DNA from: HK1 sp965215295
GTDB taxonomy: Bacteria; Pseudomonadota; Gammaproteobacteria; HK1
Direction of reading: 5' to 3'
NCBI GenBank assembly: GCA_965215295.1
Contig: OZ244045.1
Location: 1,922,001-1,986,000, forward strand
Length of the DNA: 64,000 bases
Shown: positions 43,188 to 51,177 of the stretch, piece after piece
Layout: every line of letters starts with the position of its first letter
Position numbering within the stretch: position 1 is the stretch's first letter
Notes under the pieces: generated by a model
Databases searched by the model: none
Told to the model about the DNA's origin: nothing
What the model saw: only the letters and a program-made list of their open reading frames with translations
Made by a program: the position numbers and the translations under genes

Positions 43188-44144
43188 ATGGAAAAAAAGC
43201 TGATTGCAGTCGCAGTGTCGAGTGCGCTGGGTCTGCCGATGGCCGCTCACGCGGTGGAAGGCTCGGTCTCCGGCCAAGTGAACCGCGCCATCATCAGTGT
43301 CGACGATGGCGGCGACCTCGATGGTAGCCTGCAGCATGTGGACTCCAACGCCTCCCCATCCCGCTTCAGCTTCACCGGCAGCGAGGATCTGAGCAACGGG
43401 ATGACGGCGGGAGTCCATCTGGAGTACGGACTGACCTCCGATTCAGAGACGGGTAACACAACCTTGCGTCATGCGAACGTCTCCCTCTCCAGCAATTTCG
43501 GCAAGCTGACCATCGGCCACGCCTCGACCGCCGCCGACGGTATGGCCTTTGCCTACTTGGGCGGTGCGTCCTGGCTGGGTGGAACCACGAACTCGTGTAC
43601 CTACGCCGGGGGCGGGCCAGCCTGCGCGAGCAACGATGGTGGCCGCAGGCCAGTGCTGAGGTACGACACCCCCGCCATCGGCCCGGCCAGTGTTGCCGCC
43701 TCGATCGGCGAAGACGATTACTTGGACGCCAAGGTCTCGATCGCAGGCTCGATGGGTGGCGGCTACGGCTATGACCTTCGTGTCGGTCACATCGTCGAGT
43801 TCGGTGATGACACCACCCCCTCGGGCGACATCATCACCGCCTCCGCAGCGGCCAGCTTCGGTCAGGGGACGAGCGTCGCGGTCGCCTGGAGCCAGCAGAA
43901 TACCGGCTCAGAGGCCGAGTATCAGTTCGTGAATCTGGACCACAGCTACGGCGACGGCAGCGTCGGGGCCTACTACAAGCTGGGCGAGTACGGTGCTGGC
44001 GTTGAAGGCACGGTCTGGGGCGTGGGCGTCGGACACGGCCTCGGAGGAGGCGCGACTGCCTACGCCGGTTACCGGCAGATCACGGAGGACAAGAAAGAGG
44101 ATACCTCCCTCATACTCGCCGGGATGCGGGTGACGTTCAACTGA
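43188..44144 (+). CDS. Outer membrane porin, copy 2
   Basis: 318 residues. Signal peptide MEKKLIAVAVSSALGLPMAAHA is all but identical to copy 1, and the C-terminal GMRVTFN is identical. Differences fall in short patches predicted to be extracellular loops: LEYGLTSDSETGNTT versus LELGRPSNW, SCTYAGGGPACASNDGGRR versus WCSYASSGPACPSNDGNRL, and YGAGVEG versus SGDTGAEG. The intervening strands (YLDAKVSIAGSMGGGYGYDL, PSGDIITASAAASFGQGTSV) are unchanged. Passive uptake of small solutes is the family role. Confidence 0.9.
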   Translation: MEKKLIAVAVSSALGLPMAAHAVEGSVSGQVNRAIISVDDGGDLDGSLQHVDSNASPSRFSFTGSEDLSNGMTAGVHLEYGLTSDSETGNTTLRHANVSLSSNFGKLTIGHASTAADGMAFAYLGGASWLGGTTNSCTYAGGGPACASNDGGRRPVLRYDTPAIGPASVAASIGEDDYLDAKVSIAGSMGGGYGYDLRVGHIVEFGDDTTPSGDIITASAAASFGQGTSVAVAWSQQNTGSEAEYQFVNLDHSYGDGSVGAYYKLGEYGAGVEGTVWGVGVGHGLGGGATAYAGYRQITEDKKEDTSLILAGMRVTFN

Positions 44145-44689
44145 GCGTACCGCCTGCCTCGAAGGCCTCCCCACAGAGGCCGGAGTCGTTGTTCGAGAAC
44201 CCCCTTCCCGCTTCGGGAAGGGGTTTTTTTTCGCCCTGTCGTTTCGTTCGCCCCCGCCCGCGGCAGGGAAGGGAGGCCGGTCGTGGCCGGGCAACCCACC
44301 GCCGTGTTCGCACCACCACCGCATCGTTGTCTTCGAAGGAAGCCGGCCGTGGCCGGGCAACGCGCCGCCGGGGCGACGTTCCCCTTGCCCACCGTCCCCG
44401 GGCTCCAGGCCGACGAAACCATCTCCGGCGGCCTGCACCCTCCGGGCGAAAGTCGCACGCATTCCGCCTCCGGCGCACCGAGAATCGGCGCTACCGTGGC
44501 TGAATCGTCGATGCGCCGACCTCTCACCCGATGGCTTCCCACCGCTTGCGCGATACCGACGGGCCGGGACCGGTACGGCATGAGTACGCCACGCCCCCGG
44601 TCCGATTTGAGGGTGCGAGCGCGGCCGTGCTACCGTCGTTCGCGACTCGCTCTCCGTGAGTCTCGCACCCCGCCCCGCAGAGCCTGCCG
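44145..44689. other. Porin-Uma2 spacer, right copy
   Basis: 545 bp of non-coding sequence paired with 37957-38500. After the terminator there is a local duplication of GCCGG(T/C)CGTGGCCGGGCAAC (44277 and 44344). No conserved open frame between copies. Confidence 0.7.
44199..44232 (+). terminator. Rho-independent terminator after porin copy 2
   Basis: A CCCCCTTCCCG stem, CTT loop and CGGGAAGGGG stem are followed by eight T (to 44231). It lies 55 bp after the porin stop and is the mirror of the left-arm terminator. Confidence 0.92.
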
Positions 44690-45403
44690 ATGAGCGACAC
44701 CCTGCTCTCCGTCCCTCCCGCCCCGGTCGAGTATCCCAGTGCGGACGGCCAGCCGATGGGTGAGACCCCGGTGCACCGCGACTGCATCATCGATGCGATC
44801 GGCGCGCTCCGGGAGTTCTTCGCCGAGCGCCCGGACGTGTACGTCGGCGCGGACATGTTCCTGTACTACGAGGAGGGCAATCCGCGGGCGTCGGTGGTTC
44901 CGGACGTGTTCGTGGTGCTCGGGGCGGTGAAGGACGAGTTGCGCGAAGGGGGGTGGCGTGAGACGTACAAGCTGTGGGAGGAGCCGAAGGGACCGGACTT
45001 CGTGCTGGAGGTGACGTCGCCGAGCACGCGGCGCCAGGATCAGGTGCGCAAGCGGGCGCTGTACGCGACGCTTGGTGTGAGGGAGTACTTTCTGTACGAC
45101 CCGAAGGGCGAGTACCTGGACCCGCCGTTGCAGGGGACGGGCTTGCGCGGAGGCGGGTACGTGCCGCTGGCGCGGTCGCGGATGCCGGACGGGGCATGGG
45201 GGTTGTGGAGCGAGGTGCTGGGGCTGTACCTGCACCGGCGGGGGCGTGCGCTGCGGCTGCGCGACCCGGCGACCGGCCGGGACCTGCTCACGCACCGCGA
45301 GGAAACCATCGCCCGGCGAGCCGCCGAGGCGCGCATCGTCGAGCTGGAAACTCTCCTGTCTTCGAGGGGCACTCCGGTACCGCCGCAGCCGCGGCGGCGC
45401 TGA
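44690..45403 (+). CDS. Uma2 family putative endonuclease, copy 2
   Basis: 237 residues, nearly identical to copy 1 through the nuclease core (VPDVFVVLG, FVLEVTSPSTRRQDQVRKRA, GVREYFLYDPKG). It lacks the 14-residue Ala/Arg/Glu stretch in the C-terminal coiled coil, an in-frame deletion (or an insertion in copy 1). Catalytic Asp, Glu and Lys are kept, so both copies look functional. Confidence 0.88.
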   Translation: MSDTLLSVPPAPVEYPSADGQPMGETPVHRDCIIDAIGALREFFAERPDVYVGADMFLYYEEGNPRASVVPDVFVVLGAVKDELREGGWRETYKLWEEPKGPDFVLEVTSPSTRRQDQVRKRALYATLGVREYFLYDPKGEYLDPPLQGTGLRGGGYVPLARSRMPDGAWGLWSEVLGLYLHRRGRALRLRDPATGRDLLTHREETIARRAAEARIVELETLLSSRGTPVPPQPRRR

Positions 45404-45851
45404 GAGATCCGCCCCGCCCCGCGGGAGCCTCCGCCTCCTGCGCACGAACGGCTCCGGACCCGACCCCGAGGCGGAGTCGGAATCCATCAGCGTGGAGCTT
45501 TCGTCTGCAAGGTGCCGGGCTCTTCGCGGGCAGACGCCGGGCTCGATGTCCGTCGGCTCCGGTCTCGACGGACGGGAGGATCGGGAGCGGTCGCCGGGAG
45601 ACGTTGCCGTATAATTCCTCCCGCACGCGTGCCGACGCACGCCTGGACGGGGCGGGACGGGAGAAGGCGCCTCGGTTCGAGCGCCTCGTCCCCGCTCCGG
45701 CGCCAATCTCCTGTCGGCAAAGGGCCCGGCGCTGAAGGTCCGGACGCGACCCGTGACGGACCGGCGGACATGACGACGACCGGCGTGGCACCCGTCCCGC
45801 CGGATACGGATGCCGGTCACGAAGCCGGCCACCAAAAAGGGAATTCCAATC
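45404..45851. other. Intergenic region before secB
   Basis: 448 bp without a supported gene. It contains the outer end of the right inverted arm (to 45459), copy C of the 89 bp element (45472-45560, minus) and a TATAAT hexamer at 45610-45615 that could serve secB, without a clear -35. Confidence 0.5.
45472..45560 (-). repeat. 89 bp dispersed element, copy C
   Basis: On the minus strand it reads GGAGCCGACGGACATCGAGC through GATGGATTCCGACTCCG, aligned with copies A and B. Unlike them it is not followed by a coiled-coil gene: the inverted arm begins 13 bp away, as if the gene had been replaced. Confidence 0.65.
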
Positions 45852-46358
45852 ATGGCCGAATCGGAGCCATCCGGACCATTGGAGTCGCCGGGACCATCGG
45901 GGCCGCCCGGGCCGCCGGGAACACCGGGACAACCACTGCGGATCGACCGCATCTACCTCCGCGACCTCTCCTTCGAATCGCCGCGGGCGCCCGGGGTGTT
46001 CGCCTCCGAATGGAAGCCGCAGTTCCGGGTCGAACTCAACACACGCGCCGACCCCCTCGACGACGGCCGCTTCGAGGTCGTCCTCACCCTGACCCTGGAG
46101 GCGACGTCCGGCGAGAGCTCCCTGTTCATGGTGGAGCTGCAGCAGGCGGGCATCTTCAGCATCGAGGGGGTGGACGAGGAGGGACGCCGGCGGATGCTGG
46201 GGGTGACGTGTCCCGAGGTGCTGTTCCCGTATGCACGCGAGACCATCGACACCCTGCTCACCAAGGGCACCTTCCCGCCGTTCATGCTCGCCCCGGTGAA
46301 CTTCGACACCCTCTACGCAGAGGCGAAGAAGCGCCGCGAGGCGGCGAAGGACACATGA
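45852..46358 (+). CDS. secB: Protein-export chaperone SecB with collagen-like N-terminus
   Basis: 168 residues from ATG 45852 (AAGGGA site). The SecB fold is clear: LRIDRIYLRDLSFESPRAPGVF, FEVVLTLTLEATSGESSLFM, VELQQAGIFSIEGVD, CPEVLFPYARETIDTLLTKGTFPPFMLAPVNFDTLY. SecB holds precursors unfolded and delivers them to SecA. The first 30 residues are an atypical Pro/Gly tract (SGPLESPGPSGPPGPPGTPG) absent from ordinary SecB. Confidence 0.93.
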   Translation: MAESEPSGPLESPGPSGPPGPPGTPGQPLRIDRIYLRDLSFESPRAPGVFASEWKPQFRVELNTRADPLDDGRFEVVLTLTLEATSGESSLFMVELQQAGIFSIEGVDEEGRRRMLGVTCPEVLFPYARETIDTLLTKGTFPPFMLAPVNFDTLYAEAKKRREAAKDT

Positions 46359-46492
46359 GCCGATCCCGTATCCGAAGCCTCCCGGCGCCCGGCCCCGCCG
46401 GGATGTCCTTCGCATCCGGCGGGAGTCCGCGGCCTACGGGAGAGGTGCCTCGGTTCCCATGAATCCGCCTTCCCGCCCGCGCCCCGTGAGGT

Positions 46493-46513
46493 AGAATTCC
46501 CGGTACGAATTCT
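46493..46513. promoter_or_regulatory. AGAATTC-N7-GAATTCT palindrome
   Basis: A perfect 7 bp inverted repeat with a 7 bp spacer (CCGGTAC) about 80 bp before the small coiled-coil gene at 46594. A TAGAAT -10-like hexamer overlaps its left half. It could be an operator; no regulator is known. Confidence 0.35.
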
Positions 46514-46593
46514 CGACGGCTCGACGCCGTCCGAACCGGAGATGCACCAGGAGGATCGGCGCGCGGAGACGCCGCGCCACCCGGAGAGCGGAC

Positions 46594-46935
46594 ATGCCGG
46601 AGCTCAGCCAGGAAACGCTCGCGATCATCGGTGTCGGAATCGGGCTGGCGGCCCTGATCCTCACCAGCACCGCCGGAATCCGGGGCGAGCTCCGTGACAT
46701 TCGCGACGAAGCCCGCACCGACCGCGAGACGTTCCAGAACCACATTCTGAGCGTTCGCGACGAAGCCCGCGCCGACCGCGAGACGCTCCGGAGCGACATT
46801 CGGAACGTTCGCGGCGAAGCCCGTGCCGACCGCGAGACGTTCCAGAGCCACATCCTTCGGCTGACCGAGCAGCAGGGCATCCTCGGCGCACGCCTCGACG
46901 ACGCCTCGAACCCACCACCGGCGACCACGCGATAG
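46594..46935 (+). CDS. Small single-span membrane protein with 18-residue coiled-coil repeats
   Basis: 113 residues. The membrane helix TLAIIGVGIGLAALILTSTA is followed by three 18-residue repeats of the form (I/V)RDEARADRETxxxxIxx and a short tail (QQGILGARLDDASN). The layout copies the genes at 34840 and 41533, though sequence similarity is lower. Encoded by an exact 54 bp x 3 array (46699-46860). Function unknown; the charged repeats predict a coiled coil. Confidence 0.65.
   Translation: MPELSQETLAIIGVGIGLAALILTSTAGIRGELRDIRDEARTDRETFQNHILSVRDEARADRETLRSDIRNVRGEARADRETFQSHILRLTEQQGILGARLDDASNPPPATTR
46699..46860 (+). repeat. 54 bp x 3 tandem repeat in coiled-coil gene
   Basis: Three 54 bp units (RTTCGCG.CGAAGCCCG start), each 18 codons, in frame and of constant length with a few substitutions. 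Confidence 0.9.
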
Positions 46936-47094
46936 GCGCGGGGCGCAGGGGACGAGCCCGTGGCTCCGCGGGACGCCCTCGCACGCAATGCGACGACCCC
47001 GGCCCGCGGGCAACGGAGCGCACGTTGCCCGGACCCGCCGCTTCCGATGTAATCCCGGTCCATCGGCACGTACCGGGACCCATCCGCAACGGCG

Positions 47095-47928
47095 ATGAGC
47101 TGGTTCGGGAAGATCCTCGGCGGGGCGCTCGGCTTCGCGCTCGGCGGCCCCATCGGCGCGCTCGTGGGTGTCGCGCTGGGCCACAACCTCGACCGCTCCG
47201 CGCGCGCGAGGCGGGGCTGGACGGACCCCGACGCCCGCGCCGGCGGCGAGGCGGACTTCCTCGACGCCCCCGAGTTCCTCGATCCGCGCGAACGCGCCCA
47301 GACCGCGTTCTTCACCGCCACGTTCTCGGTGATGGGCCATCTGGCCAAGGCGGACGGGCTCGTCACCCGCGACGAGATACGGCTCGCATCGCGGTTGATG
47401 GACGAGATGCGACTCTCCGACGCCCATCGCCGGCTCGCCCGGCGGTTGTTTCGCGAAGGGCGCGCGCCGGACTTCCCCCTGGGCGAGGTGCTCGACCAGT
47501 TCCGCCACGAATGCCGGTACAGCGGGCATCTCGTCACCATGTTCGTCGAGATCCTCCTGCACGCGGTGTTCGCCGACGGCACGCTGCACGCGCGGGAGCG
47601 CGCGGTGCTGGAGTCCATCTGCGCGCGCCTGCGCCTCCCCGCGGGAGAGCTGGAGCGCCTCGAGGCCATGGTGCGGGCGGAGCGGCATGCCCGGGGCGGC
47701 AAACCTTCGGACGCGCTCTCGACCGCCGACGCGTACGCCATCCTCGGCGTGGACGAGACCTGCTCGGACGCCGAGCTCAAACGGGCCTACCGCCGGATGA
47801 TGAACCGGCACCACCCCGACAAGCTGGTGGCCAAGGGGTTGCCGGAAGAGATGATGCGCCTCGCGACCGAGAAGACGCACGAGATCAAGGTCGCCTACGA
47901 TCGGCTCAAGGAGGCGCGGGGACTCTGA
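47095..47928 (+). CDS. djlA: DjlA-like TerB/J-domain co-chaperone
   Basis: 277 residues. An N-terminal glycine-rich membrane segment (ILGGALGFALGGPIGALVGVALG) is followed by a TerB-like helical domain (FTATFSVMGHLAKADGLVTRDE, LHAVFADGTLHARERAVLESI). The C-terminal J domain (DAYAILGVDETCSDAELKRAYRRMMNRHHPDKL) has the essential HPD motif. This is the DjlA architecture, an inner-membrane partner of DnaK. Confidence 0.92.
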   Translation: MSWFGKILGGALGFALGGPIGALVGVALGHNLDRSARARRGWTDPDARAGGEADFLDAPEFLDPRERAQTAFFTATFSVMGHLAKADGLVTRDEIRLASRLMDEMRLSDAHRRLARRLFREGRAPDFPLGEVLDQFRHECRYSGHLVTMFVEILLHAVFADGTLHARERAVLESICARLRLPAGELERLEAMVRAERHARGGKPSDALSTADAYAILGVDETCSDAELKRAYRRMMNRHHPDKLVAKGLPEEMMRLATEKTHEIKVAYDRLKEARGL

Positions 47929-47968
47929 GCCGGCGGCGCGCCGGACGATCGCGGATTCGACCGGACCG

Positions 47969-48685
47969 ATGCACCTCCTCGGCGCTCCTCCACCCGAACT
48001 CGTCGGTTTCGATCTGGACGGAACCCTGGTCGACTCGGCGCCCGACCTCGCGTGGTGCATCGACCGCACCATGCCGCGGTTCGGGGTCCCGCCAAGGGGC
48101 GAAGCGCTCGTCCGTGACTGGGTCGGCGATGGCGTTCAGCGGCTGGTCGAGCGGGCCCTCACCGGCGAGCTCGACGCGGCGGCGGACCCGGAGGTGCTGC
48201 GCGACGCGTGCGAGGTGTTCCTCGAACTGTATTCCGCGCACGGCCACGAGCGCAGCCGGGTCTACCCTGGAGTGCACGAGGGGAGCGCCGCGCTGCGCGC
48301 ACACGGCGCCACCCTCGCCTGCATCACCAACAAGCCCCACGCCCCCGCCGTCACGCTCCTCTCGCACCTCGCGCTGCTCGACGCCTTCGAGCTGGTGCTC
48401 GGCGGTGATTCGCTCCCCCGCCGCAAGCCCGACCCGCTGCCGTTGCACCATGCCTGCTCCGAGCTCGGCGTCGCGGTAGAGCGGTCGGTATTCGTCGGCG
48501 ACTCCGCCAACGACGTGGCGGCGGCCCGCGCGGCCGGGATGCGCGTAGCCTGCGTGAGCTACGGCTACAACCGGGGGCGGGACATCGCGGAGGCCGCTCC
48601 GGACGCGATCGTCGATTCGATCGAGGATCTCGCCTCGCTGTGCTTCGGCGCACCGGCGACGGCAACCCGCCGCCCCGCCCGGTGA
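47969..48685 (+). CDS. gph: Phosphoglycolate phosphatase
   Basis: 238 residues, HAD superfamily. The nucleophile motif is GFDLDGTLVDSAPDLAWCID, motif II is ITNKPH, motif III lies in RRKPDPLPLHHAC and motif IV is VFVGDSANDVAAARAAGM. The substrate-specificity cap domain is of the Gph type. It removes phosphoglycolate arising from DNA 3'-end repair or oxygenation. In relatives it precedes trpE; here trpD follows after a repeat region. Confidence 0.9.
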   Translation: MHLLGAPPPELVGFDLDGTLVDSAPDLAWCIDRTMPRFGVPPRGEALVRDWVGDGVQRLVERALTGELDAAADPEVLRDACEVFLELYSAHGHERSRVYPGVHEGSAALRAHGATLACITNKPHAPAVTLLSHLALLDAFELVLGGDSLPRRKPDPLPLHHACSELGVAVERSVFVGDSANDVAAARAAGMRVACVSYGYNRGRDIAEAAPDAIVDSIEDLASLCFGAPATATRRPAR

Positions 48686-48724
48686 GTCTTCGGACCGGAT
48701 TGCGCTTCGACGAACTGGCGACGC

Positions 48725-48852
48725 GGTCGGGGAACGGCCCCGCCGGACGACGTGTCGACGAGCTGGCGCCACGGACGGCTGTGCGGGTCGCCCTCCACGC
48801 GGCAACCCGGTCGGGGAACGGCCGCACCGGACGACGTTTCGACGAGCCGGCG
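48725..48852. repeat. Direct repeat between gph and trpD
   Basis: A 44 bp block (48725-48768, GGTCGGGGAACGGCC start) recurs at 48809-48852 with few changes; period 84 bp. A partial third unit (CGACGAACTGGCG, from 48709) precedes it. It fills most of the 275 bp between gph and trpD. No gene is supported here. Confidence 0.85.
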
Positions 48853-48960
48853 GCGCGGCCGTCCCCGTGCGGTCGTCCCGGCGGCGGAACGTCGCGGCCG
48901 ATGCCATAATCGGCGGGGCCGGCCCACCGTCCGGCACCGCACCGGCGAGGACGCCACACG

Positions 48961-49974
48961 ATGGACATCCAGTCAGCGATCCGCGCCGTCATCGAGCGCC
49001 GCAACCTCGACGGCGCGCAGATGACCGGCGTCATGCACTCCATCATGACCGGAGAGTGCACCCCGGCGCAGGTCGGCGGGTTCCTGGTGGGCCTGAGGAT
49101 GAAAGGCGAGACGGTGGAGGAGATCGCGGCCGCGGCCACGGTGATGCGGAGCCTCGCCACTCGGGTCGAGGTCGACAGGTCGCACCTCGTCGATACCTGC
49201 GGCACCGGCGGGGATGCCCGCGGGACGTTCAACATCTCGACCGCGAGCGCGCTGGTCGCGGCCGGGGCCGGGGTGCGGATCGCGAAGCACGGCAACCGTT
49301 CGGTGTCCGGCCGATCCGGGAGCGCCGACGTGCTGGAGGCGGCCGGCGTCAGGCTCGACCTCGCTCCCGAGCGGATCGCGCGATGCATCGACGAGGCCGG
49401 GGTCGGCTTCCTGTTCGCGCCCGCCCATCACGGGGCGATGAAGCACGCCATCGGCCCGCGGCGCGAGATGGCGGTGCGCACCATCTTCAACGTGCTCGGC
49501 CCGCTCACCAATCCGGCCGGCGCGCTCCGTCAGGTCATCGGGGTCTTCACCCGGGAGCTGGTGGAGCCGCTCGCCCGGGTACTCGGGGAGCTGGGGAGCG
49601 AGCATGTGATGGTGGTGCACTCGGAGGACGGGCTCGACGAGCTGAGCCTCGGGGCGCCGACCCACGTGGCGGAGCTTCGCGGCGGCGCGGTGCGGAGCTT
49701 CGCAGTGGATGCGGGCGATCTCGGGTTCGCGCGCGCTCCGGTCGAATCCATCGCCGTCGATTCGCCGGCCGCGAGCCTGGGAGTGGTTCGCTCGGTGCTC
49801 GCCGGCGATCCGGGGCCGTGCGCGGACATCACGATCCTCAACGCCGCGGCGGCGATCCACGTGAGCGGCATCGCACCGAACCTCGAGGACGGGATCGAGC
49901 GCGCACGAGAGAGCGTCGGGTCCGGCCGGGCATCGAAGGCCCTCGACCGGCTCGTGGCGATCAGCAATGGGTAG
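48961..49974 (+). CDS. trpD: Anthranilate phosphoribosyltransferase
   Basis: 337 residues. The PRPP/anthranilate loop DTCGTGGDARGTFNISTASA, the KHGNRSVSGRSGSADVLEA segment and GPLTNPAG are diagnostic of TrpD. It joins anthranilate to PRPP in tryptophan synthesis. trpC follows. The anthranilate synthase genes trpE and trpG, often upstream, are missing here and must lie elsewhere if present. Confidence 0.96.
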   Translation: MDIQSAIRAVIERRNLDGAQMTGVMHSIMTGECTPAQVGGFLVGLRMKGETVEEIAAAATVMRSLATRVEVDRSHLVDTCGTGGDARGTFNISTASALVAAGAGVRIAKHGNRSVSGRSGSADVLEAAGVRLDLAPERIARCIDEAGVGFLFAPAHHGAMKHAIGPRREMAVRTIFNVLGPLTNPAGALRQVIGVFTRELVEPLARVLGELGSEHVMVVHSEDGLDELSLGAPTHVAELRGGAVRSFAVDAGDLGFARAPVESIAVDSPAASLGVVRSVLAGDPGPCADITILNAAAAIHVSGIAPNLEDGIERARESVGSGRASKALDRLVAISNG

Positions 49975-50106
49975 GCGCGACCGGCGGGGCGGGACGGCGC
50001 CGGAACCCGGCGAGCGGCCGGCCATGGCGGGGTCCCGATCCGGTCCCGGACACTTTCGAGCCGGCGGCGGCGGCCGGCAATGCACAGTCGGCTTGGTCCC
50101 TCGCGC

Positions 50107-50982
50107 ATGACGACGCGCGGCGCCTCACCGGTCACGTCCGTCGGACCGCCCGCCGCGGCCGGCGACCTTCGGGACTGCCCGGACATTCTCCGGCGCATCA
50201 TCCGCCACAAGGCGCGCGAGGTCTCCGAACGGGCCGAGCGCACGCCCCTGCGGGTGCTCGGCGAGCGGGCCGAGGCACAGGCCGCACCGCGCGGGTTCGC
50301 CGCGGCCCTGGAGTCCCGGATCGAGGCCGGCGAGCCCGCGATCGTCGCGGAGCTGAAGAAGGCGTCGCCGAGCCGGGGGGTGCTGCGCGAGGACTTCGAT
50401 CCGGACGCGATCGCACGCGACTACGCGGCGGGTGGCGCGGCGGCCCTGTCGGTGCTCACCGACGAGACGTTCTTCCAGGGCGCCGACCGCCATCTCGTCG
50501 AGGCGCGGGCGGCGAGCGGGCTGCCGGTGCTGCGCAAGGACTTCGTGATCGACGCCTGGCAGGTCTACGAAGCGCGGGCGCTGGGGGCGGACTGCATCCT
50601 CCTCATCGTCGCCGCCCTCGGGGACGCGCAGCTCAACGAGCTGGCGGGACTCGCGGCGCACCTCGGAATGGACGTTCTGGTGGAGGTGCACGATGCGGCC
50701 GAGCTGGAGCGCGCCGCCCATCTGGAACCGCTGCTGCTCGGGATCAACAACCGGGACCTGCGCACCTTCGAGACCACGCTGGACACCACCCTGAACCTGC
50801 TCGGCCGCATCCCCGCCGGCCGCACCGTGATCACCGAGAGCGGCATCCACACCCGGGCCGACGTGGCCCGCATGCGCGCGGCCGGGGTCCACGGGTTCCT
50901 GGTGGGAGAGGCGTTCATGCGCGCCGCGCATCCGGGAGACAAGCTGAGGGAGCTGTTCTTCGATGCACGGCCCGGCGCCTGA
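50107..50982 (+). CDS. trpC: Indole-3-glycerol phosphate synthase
   Basis: 291 residues from ATG 50107, about 25 longer at the N-terminus than typical; ATG 50080 is possible. Signatures are ILRRIIRHKAREV, IVAELKKASPSRGVLREDFDPDAIARDYAAGGAAALSVLTD, VLRKDFVID, LLGINNRDLRTFE and TESGIHTRADVARM. It forms the indole ring of tryptophan in the cytoplasm. Monofunctional (not fused to trpF). Confidence 0.95.
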   Translation: MTTRGASPVTSVGPPAAAGDLRDCPDILRRIIRHKAREVSERAERTPLRVLGERAEAQAAPRGFAAALESRIEAGEPAIVAELKKASPSRGVLREDFDPDAIARDYAAGGAAALSVLTDETFFQGADRHLVEARAASGLPVLRKDFVIDAWQVYEARALGADCILLIVAALGDAQLNELAGLAAHLGMDVLVEVHDAAELERAAHLEPLLLGINNRDLRTFETTLDTTLNLLGRIPAGRTVITESGIHTRADVARMRAAGVHGFLVGEAFMRAAHPGDKLRELFFDARPGA

Positions 50983-51000
50983 CCGGCGGCCCCGAGGCAA

Positions 51001-51177
51001 CGAAGTCCGGTGTCGGCCACGCCGAAGTCCGATGCCGGCCACACCTGCATTCCGAGCGGGCAATACGAGGTCCGGGGTGCGGACACGCCGAAATCCGATA
51101 CCGGCCACACCCATTGCGCCAGTGCCGGCCCTGCTGTTCGGGGTGCGGCCACGCCGAAGTCCGACGCCGGCCACACC
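51001..51177. repeat. 66 bp tandem repeat between trpC and osmC
   Basis: A 28 bp core (CACGCCGAARTCCGAYRCCGG plus CCACACC) occurs at 51018-51045, 51084-51111 and 51150-51177, exactly 66 bp apart, with a partial copy at 51001. The intervals share the ending CGGGGTGCGG, so this is a tandem minisatellite, not a repeat-spacer array. It fills the gap where crp/vfr lies in some relatives. Confidence 0.9.

Larger units (their letters stand above)
43115..45459 (+). repeat. Inverted duplication, right arm (porin + Uma2 cassette)
   Basis: 2345 bp matching the reverse complement of 37150-39521, with porin copy 2, terminator, spacer and Uma2 copy 2 in the same order relative to the core. The inner end is CACGAGAGG at 43115-43123 and the outer end ACGAACGGCTCCGGA ending at about 45459. 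Confidence 0.9.

Noticed and set aside
51018..51177. CRISPR-like array (28 bp repeats every 66 bp between trpC and osmC)
   Set aside because: Only three copies, repeats are not identical, the intervals share a common ending (CGGGGTGCGG) and there are no cas genes; it is a tandem minisatellite.
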